The notes beneath the pieces were generated by a model that saw nothing but the letters and a program-made list of their open reading frames with translations, did not search any database and was not told the origin of the DNA. A program made the position numbers and the translations under genes. This document shows positions 58,183 through 64,000 of a stretch of DNA of 64,000 bases, piece after piece (position 1 is the stretch's first letter; every line of letters starts with the position of its first letter). Source of the stretch: Paenibacillus_E allorhizoplanae (GTDB lineage: Bacteria; Bacillota; Bacilli; Paenibacillales; NBRC-103111); assembly GCF_927798215.1 (NCBI RefSeq), contig NZ_CAKMMW010000025.1:62001-126000 (forward strand), in the 5' to 3' direction.

Positions 58183-60588
58183 ATGAGAAATCGATTGTCA
58201 TTCCTCAGTTTATGGTCAATTAACGATGCGTTGAATCTGGAACAGTTGAAAGCGGGACTTGATGAACTTCGGTTAGCGGGACTAGAAGGTGTCATTTTTC
58301 ATCCCCGGTTCTATCCCAATGAACCTGTTTACATGAGCGAAGAATATCTCCATATCCTATCGAACTTGATCCTGTACGCCAAATCCACGGGGATGATCTT
58401 CTGGATCTATGATGAGAACGGCTGGCCTTCAGGAACAGCAAGTGGTGAGGTTATCAAAAGGCTGCCAGACTCTTCATGCAAATACGTCAACTGGATCTCC
58501 GACGAGGAGGGAGGACGGCTCGTTTTCGGGGAGAAAGCGGCTGTTTCTTCGTTGGATGCAGCAGCTACGCAAACGTTTATCGCGATCATTCATGAGGGCT
58601 ACCGCAAGGGTTTGCTTCCGGAAGCCTTTGAATATGTGACAGGCTTTTTCTCAGATGAAGTCGCCTTCTTAGATGGACATGGTATTACTGTGAAAACGGG
58701 TGCGATACCTTGGGATGAGGGATTTGTAGAACTGTATGAAGGTAAATACCATGAAGCCTTGCTTCCCAATCTTCCCCTTCTGTTTACAACAGGCAAGGGC
58801 TATGAAACCTTTCGTGCGCGATATTGGGAAATGTTGACGGATGCGATCATTGCGAGCTTCTACAAACCGATCGCTGATTGGTGCGAAAAGCACGGTAAGA
58901 AATTCACCGCGCATTTGAAAGCGGAGGAAAGTCCATTTTTTCAGCTATCGTATAGCGGGTCTTGTTTTCAGGTTTTAAAATACGTAGAAACGCCGGCCAT
59001 TGACGCTTTAGAACGCTTCCCCGGCAATAACTTTTACCCCCGTATTGCTCACTCGATCGCGATGCAGCAAGGCAGAGATGGGGCGCTGGTTGAAGCGATG
59101 GGAGGCAGCGGCTGGGGTGTGTCGCCGGAATCCTTCACCAATTATGTCATGTGGCTGGCAGGTCACGGTGTGGAACATATCGTGCTCCACTTGAACCAGC
59201 TGAAACTTACAACACAAGCTGTACAGGATTGGCCACCGTCTATGCCGAGCCATCTGACATGGAAGGACGCATTCCCTGCCTTGCTTGCCTCGATCAAGAA
59301 GCAGGCAGCCCAGCTCCCGGATTTGCGAGCGAATCCGGAGGTGCTGATCGTAACGCCAACCCGCGGTATCATGGCGCATTTCGATACAACCGATGCGATG
59401 CAAATGAACGAGCACGATGGCTCGAACATTCCTGCAAGCACGGCAGGGATTCTCAATGCCAAAATGCTGGCGCTCGTTGAGGCATGCCACGCGGCAGGAC
59501 TTCATTATGAGTTAAGCGAGGAGCGGTTCATTGAGGAGTCTGGTCTCTTTATGGATGGTGCACTTCGGATTGGCATGCGGGACTATTCGCATGTGCTGAT
59601 TGCAGACGGCTGCCGTTGGAAGGATCCTGCGATCGAAGATCGTCTTCGTTCTGCGGGAATTACACTGTGTCATTCGGAGGATTGGCGGGATGTATTGCCG
59701 ATAAAAGCCTCAGCCGTAGTCTCTGCAGCTGTGACTTCAGATTTGAAACAGACACCATGGATGGCAGAATCACCGCAATGGAATCAAATCCTTGTGGAAC
59801 TGCAACAGCAAAAGTCTGGTAAGCTGCTAGTTGAATTAAACCTAGAAGAATCCGAGTCCTTCGGTGGAATGACGCTATTACTTCTCGATGCTGTGAGTGA
59901 GGTTTGGGTGAATGGCCAGCCTATGGAGCTGTTACCGACGACTAGTGGGTTCGAAGGTGACATCTCTGTTGCTCAAATCGCCGGCAAATCGAAGCTGATG
60001 CTTGAGGTAAAGAGTTTGCCAGAGGGGGAAGCTTTCCCAATCGCGTTCCTGCGCGGTAATTTCGCCGTTAAGAGCAAAGCAGCGTTGATCGAGAAGGACG
60101 AGCATCAATGGATGTTGGAGGGGCCTCTCGAGCTGTCGCCGATCTCAGCGGTGATCAATAGTGCTAATTTGATTGAATCCGGTTTTCCGTATGCAAGTTC
60201 ACCGATAGCAGTGAGGAAAACGGTATTTCTGGATGCCTCGGAACGCGGTGACATTCAGTTGACTGATCTATGGGCAGATGCTGCATTCGTCAAATTGGGT
60301 GGACAAGAGCTTGGTTGGTGTTGGGGACCTGATTGGTCCGTACCGCTTCCGCAATCGCTTCTGGAAGGATCTTATGAGCTTGAGGTGCTGTTATATCCAA
60401 GTACCTTCAACATGTACGGACCCCATCACCATTTGGACGGAGATCGTTATTTAACGAGTCCTGACCAGTACAAAGGGATTAAAAATTTTGCAGATCGTCC
60501 CGATGCTCCTGAACAAACGCGAGTGAGCTGCGCTCATTTCGTCAAATGGGGGATTTCAGGCGACGTTCAGTTACTGCACTGGAAATGA
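58183..60588 (+). CDS. GH106-like glycoside hydrolase (candidate alpha-L-rhamnosidase)
   Basis: The 801-residue protein has the GH106-like signature IFWIYDENGWPSGTASGEVI near residue 75, plus GVIFHPRFYPNEPVYMSEEY, KKFTAHLKAEES and ALVEAMGGSGWG, all barrel positions. A C-terminal jelly-roll region follows (VWVNGQPMEL). GH106 enzymes remove L-rhamnose from rhamnogalacturonans and other rhamnosides. It has no signal peptide and is likely cytoplasmic. AAAGGTGAG precedes the ATG. It lies 16 bases after the heparinase-like gene in the same operon, which ends in the hairpin at 60622. Confidence 0.78.
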   Translation: MRNRLSFLSLWSINDALNLEQLKAGLDELRLAGLEGVIFHPRFYPNEPVYMSEEYLHILSNLILYAKSTGMIFWIYDENGWPSGTASGEVIKRLPDSSCKYVNWISDEEGGRLVFGEKAAVSSLDAAATQTFIAIIHEGYRKGLLPEAFEYVTGFFSDEVAFLDGHGITVKTGAIPWDEGFVELYEGKYHEALLPNLPLLFTTGKGYETFRARYWEMLTDAIIASFYKPIADWCEKHGKKFTAHLKAEESPFFQLSYSGSCFQVLKYVETPAIDALERFPGNNFYPRIAHSIAMQQGRDGALVEAMGGSGWGVSPESFTNYVMWLAGHGVEHIVLHLNQLKLTTQAVQDWPPSMPSHLTWKDAFPALLASIKKQAAQLPDLRANPEVLIVTPTRGIMAHFDTTDAMQMNEHDGSNIPASTAGILNAKMLALVEACHAAGLHYELSEERFIEESGLFMDGALRIGMRDYSHVLIADGCRWKDPAIEDRLRSAGITLCHSEDWRDVLPIKASAVVSAAVTSDLKQTPWMAESPQWNQILVELQQQKSGKLLVELNLEESESFGGMTLLLLDAVSEVWVNGQPMELLPTTSGFEGDISVAQIAGKSKLMLEVKSLPEGEAFPIAFLRGNFAVKSKAALIEKDEHQWMLEGPLELSPISAVINSANLIESGFPYASSPIAVRKTVFLDASERGDIQLTDLWADAAFVKLGGQELGWCWGPDWSVPLPQSLLEGSYELEVLLYPSTFNMYGPHHHLDGDRYLTSPDQYKGIKNFADRPDAPEQTRVSCAHFVKWGISGDVQLLHWK

Positions 60589-60616
60589 GTGTGTCTGAAT
60601 ACCCCTAAGTTCGCAA

Positions 60617-60675
60617 GAAAGCTGCCCTTGATATGGAAGTTCCCGCATTGTGGGAACGAGGGCAGTTTTTATAAG
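60617..60675 (+). promoter_or_regulatory. Promoter element of the second YesM/YesN system (copy 3), overlapping a terminator
   Basis: GAAAGCTGCCCTTGATATGG matches copy 1 at 20 of 24 positions over GCTGCCCT to TTCCC. A TATAAG -10 lies at 60670-60675, 48 bases after CTGCCCT. The same sequence forms the terminator of the upstream operon. Confidence 0.55.
60622..60670 (+). terminator. Terminator of the 52759-60588 operon
   Basis: CTGCCCT (60622-60628) pairs with AGGGCAG (60659-60665) and, inside, GTTCCC (60639-60644) with GGGAAC (60652-60657). TTTTT follows. Confidence 0.8.
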
Positions 60676-60683
60676 ATAAGAAA

Positions 60684-60697
60684 TGTAAGCGCTTTAT
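60684..60697 (+). promoter_or_regulatory. Near-consensus cre box upstream of the GH28-like gene
   Basis: TGTAAGCGCTTTAT matches 12 of 14 cre positions and lies just downstream of the -10 box. Confidence 0.4.
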
Positions 60698-60739
60698 TAA
60701 CTCGCTGTGTCGAGAACAACCTGAAGGAGGGAATTTATT

Positions 60740-63658
60740 TTGCAAAAAATGAAGGTTTGGTTGATTAGTTTGTTTTCATTTATTTTTATCCTTGGGAGTT
60801 TAGGTGCTTTGCCTGTTCAGGTCCATGCAGCGACAATCTCGTCTTATGCGTTACCTTCGATCTACACCGCATCCACGGTGTATGGCCTCAAGGTAGATGC
60901 AACAACAATTCCCGTAGTTAGTTACACAGGTGATTACGATTATGCCCATTTCTCCATGTCGGGAGCAGCAACCATTGAGATTACGGCCATTGGGCAAGCG
61001 AGCATTACCTCTTACTCGATCAGTCCGAAGAAGCTCAATTTGTCGGGAACTACGAGTGGCAATAAGCTGACGTTTACAGTCAGTGGCGACGAATATTTGA
61101 TTGTCAAAATCAACGGGCAACGCGCTTTGGTCATCGCCGCTGACCCAGCGGAGACGAACAAACCCGCCTCGTCGGGGACGGGGATTTATAATGTGAAATC
61201 CTCTCCATATAACGCGGATAGCACGGGTGCTGGCATGGCGACGACCGCCATTCAGAATGCCATTAATGACGCGGCCAACTACACAGGTGGGCAAGGAATT
61301 GTCTATGTGCCTGCGGGGATCTACAAGGCTGGAAATCTGCAGCTGAAAAGCGACGTTGCTTTATATTTAGAAGGCGGAGCTGTACTTCGTTTTACTGGGG
61401 TAGCGAGCGATTATACCGTGAATTGGCACAAGGATTCGCAGAATCGAGACGTCACTTGGTGGTTATACACACCGACCGGCGCAGACAATGTGAAGATATA
61501 CGGTCGAGGTACCATCGACGGCAATGGCAAGTACGCGACAACGACGAACAATTTTGCCAGTAATATTATTGTGCCGATCGGGACTACCAATTTCACCTTC
61601 GATGGACCGTTGATTCGCGACTCCGGCTCGTGGGCTGTAACGCCAGCAAGGTCGAATGATCTTACGTTCAAAAATATGAAGATCTTTAACCGTTTTGATA
61701 TGGGAGAGAATGACGGTATTGATGTGAATGAATCCCAAAATGTGCTCGTTCAGCATGGGATCGGCATTGGCCTGGATGATCCTTACACAACGAAATCGTG
61801 GGATCAAACGGTGGATATTAGTTTAAGCTGGCCTGGGAGCCCTGAGCCTGTCAGTAATGTCGTGTTCGATGACCTTATTTCCTGGACGGTTTGCTTTGGG
61901 TTTAAAGTAGGTCAAGGTATGAGACAAAATCAAAGTGACGTTACTTTCAAAAACAGTGTAGTTTACGACTCATCTGTCGGTATCGGAGTCGACCACAAAT
62001 ATGGGGTTGGAACACTGACGAATGTTACCTTTGATAATATCGATATTGAGCGAGTGACCAATACCAACGATAGCACGCGTACATGGGCCTACTTTATTAT
62101 TCGAAATGCCGATGGCTTCGGTGGCGGTACGATTAATACATTGAATGTCAAAAATATTCTAGTCCGCGATGCAGGAACGACATTAGGGACATTGAAAGGC
62201 TACAGCAGCACGAAAGACATTAGCAATATTACATTTAATAACATTGTTATGCCAGGCAGTGCGACACCTGCGCAAAATTTAGCGCAATTGAACATCCTCA
62301 ATCGAGCTTATCATACACCTGTGACTATCCTGCCAACGCAAATTGCAGAACCTGTGCAACGACCCAATTTAGCTTTGAATAAACCAGCTACAGCCTCATC
62401 TTCTGCTGCTGCGCCGAGTCTTTCTTTTGATGGAAACTTTGGTACGAGATGGGGTTCGAGCTATACAGATGCCGAGTGGATCTATGTGGATCTAGGCTCC
62501 CCGGTGTATGTGGATGCCGTAAAGCTTTACTGGGAAGCTGCATATGGCAAAAGTTATCAAATTCAAGTATCAAATGATGCAGTCAACTGGTCAAATGCAT
62601 TTAGCACGACGACTGGAGATGGCGGTGTCGATGATATAAGCCTTACGCCTACTGTGGCTCGTTATGTGAAAATGAATGGCACCTTGCGAGGCTCCTCATA
62701 CGGCTATTCCCTTTGGGAGTTTGAAGTGAACGGAACGGTAGGCAACTTAGCAATAGGAGCCAGTGTTTCGGCTTCTAGCTCTGTTGAGAATACGAATTTC
62801 TCCACTGTGAAAATCAATGATGGGCAGCGCAATACCATAACAGGTTCTATGGGATGGACCAGTAACAACAGCTTAACAACGAATCATACAGAGTCAGTGA
62901 CGCTTGATATGGGGGCTAGTAAGACGATTTCGAAGGTCGATCTGTATCCACGAAATGACGCAGGCAATATCGGTCAGAACTTTCCGATCGATTTCACGAT
63001 TAAGTCATCTACCGATAATGTGAATTGGTCGACGGTGGTTACACGTACGGGCTATGCGCAGCCGGGGAATGCTGTTCAGAGTTTTGCGTTTTCTGCGGTA
63101 TCTGCAAGATATGTGAAAATCGAAGGGACGAATCTGCGACCGAACCCAAGCGATGCGAATCGGTATCGGATGGCCTTTGCTGAGGTGGAAATCTATGCGG
63201 CTAATTACGCAACTGGGGCCATCGTGTCAGCAAGCAGCTCATTGGAAAACAGCAATTACTCCACGAACAAAGTGAATGACGGCGGGCGCAATTCCGTTAC
63301 GGGTTCAATGGGATGGACCAGCAACAACAGCTTAACTGCGAATCACACCGAATCCATGACACTGGATATGGGGGCTAATCGCAGCGTGACCAAGGTTGAC
63401 CTGTATCCGCGTAATGATGCAGGAAATATCGGTCAGAATTTCCCGATTGATTTTACGATCCAAGCGTCTACAGATGGCGTGAATTGGTCGACGGTTGTGA
63501 CGAGAACGGGCTATGCGCAGCCGGGGAATGCTGTTCAGAGTTTTACGGTTTCTGCGGTATCTGCAAGATATGTGAAAATCGAAGGGACGAATCTACGCCC
63601 GAATCCGAGTGATGCGAATCGGTACCGGATGGCCTTTGCTGAAGTAGAAGTGTACTGA
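60740..63658 (+). CDS. Secreted GH28-like beta-helix glycosidase with three F5/8 type C domains
   Basis: The 972-residue protein has a signal peptide (cut near VHA-ATI) and an N-terminal beta-sandwich to about residue 145. A clan GH-N beta-helix follows (about 155-530) with GHPG-type motifs: NDGID (Asn324-Asp328) and LDDPYTTKS with Asp346/Asp347, plus VKIYGRGTIDGNGKY. F5/8C (CBM32-like) modules then lie at about 541-665, 667-819 and 820-972. The last two are nearly identical. AAGGAGG lies 9 bases before the TTG at 60740; the ATG at 60749 is a close alternative. It should cut polymer outside the cell, under control of the shared promoter element. Confidence 0.85.
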   Translation: MQKMKVWLISLFSFIFILGSLGALPVQVHAATISSYALPSIYTASTVYGLKVDATTIPVVSYTGDYDYAHFSMSGAATIEITAIGQASITSYSISPKKLNLSGTTSGNKLTFTVSGDEYLIVKINGQRALVIAADPAETNKPASSGTGIYNVKSSPYNADSTGAGMATTAIQNAINDAANYTGGQGIVYVPAGIYKAGNLQLKSDVALYLEGGAVLRFTGVASDYTVNWHKDSQNRDVTWWLYTPTGADNVKIYGRGTIDGNGKYATTTNNFASNIIVPIGTTNFTFDGPLIRDSGSWAVTPARSNDLTFKNMKIFNRFDMGENDGIDVNESQNVLVQHGIGIGLDDPYTTKSWDQTVDISLSWPGSPEPVSNVVFDDLISWTVCFGFKVGQGMRQNQSDVTFKNSVVYDSSVGIGVDHKYGVGTLTNVTFDNIDIERVTNTNDSTRTWAYFIIRNADGFGGGTINTLNVKNILVRDAGTTLGTLKGYSSTKDISNITFNNIVMPGSATPAQNLAQLNILNRAYHTPVTILPTQIAEPVQRPNLALNKPATASSSAAAPSLSFDGNFGTRWGSSYTDAEWIYVDLGSPVYVDAVKLYWEAAYGKSYQIQVSNDAVNWSNAFSTTTGDGGVDDISLTPTVARYVKMNGTLRGSSYGYSLWEFEVNGTVGNLAIGASVSASSSVENTNFSTVKINDGQRNTITGSMGWTSNNSLTTNHTESVTLDMGASKTISKVDLYPRNDAGNIGQNFPIDFTIKSSTDNVNWSTVVTRTGYAQPGNAVQSFAFSAVSARYVKIEGTNLRPNPSDANRYRMAFAEVEIYAANYATGAIVSASSSLENSNYSTNKVNDGGRNSVTGSMGWTSNNSLTANHTESMTLDMGANRSVTKVDLYPRNDAGNIGQNFPIDFTIQASTDGVNWSTVVTRTGYAQPGNAVQSFTVSAVSARYVKIEGTNLRPNPSDANRYRMAFAEVEVY

Positions 63659-63672
63659 TATTAATGGAGATG

Positions 63673-63709
63673 ACCACGTTAGCCTTTGGGCTGATGTGGT
63701 TATTTTTTT
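63673..63709 (+). terminator. Terminator of the GH28-like gene
   Basis: ACCAC-gtt-AGCC (63673-63684) pairs with GGCT-gat-GTGGT (about 63689-63700), followed by TATTTTTTTATT. The T-run overlaps the stop of the convergent gene. Confidence 0.8.
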
Positions 63710-64000
63710 ATTGATGGCTGGTTGGCAGTTGTAACGCCATCCCGATACTGGCTGGGTGAGATACCATACAACTTCTTGAACATCCGACTAAGATGCAGCT
63801 GATCCGTATACCCCACAGAGTATGCGATCTCCTTTATCGAAAGTGACGTACTTGTCAGCAGCTCACATGCTTTGCTCAGCCGGATCTCGCCTAAGTAGTG
63901 CTGAGGCGGTTTCCCGATGGCTGCTTTGAAGAGGCTCGTGATGTATTTACGGCTGAGCCCTAGTGTTTGTGCCATTTCCTCGATCGTAATCGTTCGGGCA
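63700..64000 (-). CDS. AraC-family transcriptional regulator, C-terminal part
   Basis: The minus strand is open from the right edge to the stop at 63700, giving about 99 residues. It contains the two AraC helix-turn-helices, with AQTLGLSRKYITSLFKAAIG, IRLSKACELL, IKEIAYSVGYTDQLHLSRMF and GISPSQYRDG. An ATG at 63975 is internal to the domain, so the true start lies beyond the window. It is convergent with the GH28-like gene. Whether it controls this locus or a neighbouring one cannot be told from here. Confidence 0.9.
   Translation of the reverse strand, partial: ARTITIEEMAQTLGLSRKYITSLFKAAIGKPPQHYLGEIRLSKACELLTSTSLSIKEIAYSVGYTDQLHLSRMFKKLYGISPSQYRDGVTTANQPSIKK

Noticed and set aside
1..64000. 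CRISPR arrays, tRNA or rRNA genes, prophage modules
   Set aside because: I saw no regularly spaced repeats, no cloverleaf-like tRNA sequences, no rRNA segments and no phage structural genes in the window.

Overview
The window looks like a chromosomal segment of a spore-forming, mid-GC Firmicute of the Paenibacillus/Cohnella type. The evidence is: small acid-soluble spore protein genes (tlp, sspH), a GerPF-like germination protein, strong AGGAGG ribosome binding sites with frequent GTG/TTG starts, YesM/YesN-type two-component systems, membrane-bound AraC regulators, SLH and FIMAH domains, CcpA (cre) boxes, and Lpl-type importers without their own ATPase. The organism is inferred from gene content only.

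Layout. (1) 1-2580: partial gcvT behind a tandem glycine riboswitch, divergent gcvH, a sulfite-oxidase-like molybdoenzyme, and a probable type I toxin-antitoxin unit. (2) 2586-7873: an AraC regulator divergent from a translationally coupled four-gene operon (aldo/keto reductase, an unrecognised 650-residue protein, an amidohydrolase of the fuconolactonase type, a double RhaM-like mutarotase) that reads as an oxidative L-fucose-type sugar pathway. (3) 8199-11080: tlp, sspH, then an AT-rich island with a methyltransferase and an odd SDR, bracketed by repeated hairpin/TAACGGGCA modules. (4) 11232-21438: membrane AraC regulator, IS3-family remnant, S-layer-anchored beta-helix protein, sugar ABC importer and a sulfatase. 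(5) 21447-21720: IS110-family remnant. (6) 21752-36579: membrane AraC regulator divergent from an Lpl-type importer, a giant GH141-like secreted enzyme, a heparinase II/III-like protein and a GHL6-type glycosidase. (7) 36686-47638: gerPF-like gene, a small membrane protein, a first YesM/YesN pair, a royal-jelly-protein-like beta-propeller, and an importer with two binding proteins. (8) 47862-48960: two housekeeping-like small genes (DinB, VOC). (9) 49189-63658: a second YesM/YesN pair, a third importer style, a second heparinase-like protein, a GH106-like glycosidase and a secreted GH28-like enzyme with F5/8C domains; then a partial AraC gene.

How it works together (inference). The window holds several adjacent Gram-positive polysaccharide utilisation loci. 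Secreted or wall-bound beta-helix enzymes would cut a polymer outside the cell. Lipoprotein binding proteins and permease pairs, powered by a shared ATPase encoded elsewhere, would import oligosaccharides. Cytoplasmic sulfatase, heparinase-like proteins and glycosidases would finish them, and the AKR/lactonase/mutarotase operon would oxidise the released 6-deoxy-sugar. GH141-like, GH106-like, sulfatase and fucose-oxidation functions together suggest a sulfated or decorated fucose/rhamnose-containing polymer.

The most informative new structure is regulatory. Each local regulator has its own conserved promoter element, repeated at exactly matching spacing: direct repeats at 24191/24245; a 37-bp element at 37341 and 42308; a CTGCCCT element about 49 bp upstream of the -10 at 49083, 52667 and 60622; and a shared leader at 13815 and 16636. 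Cre boxes add catabolite control. Other noteworthy items are the type I toxin unit, the cassette-like modules around 9.3-11.1 kb, and the IS remnants.
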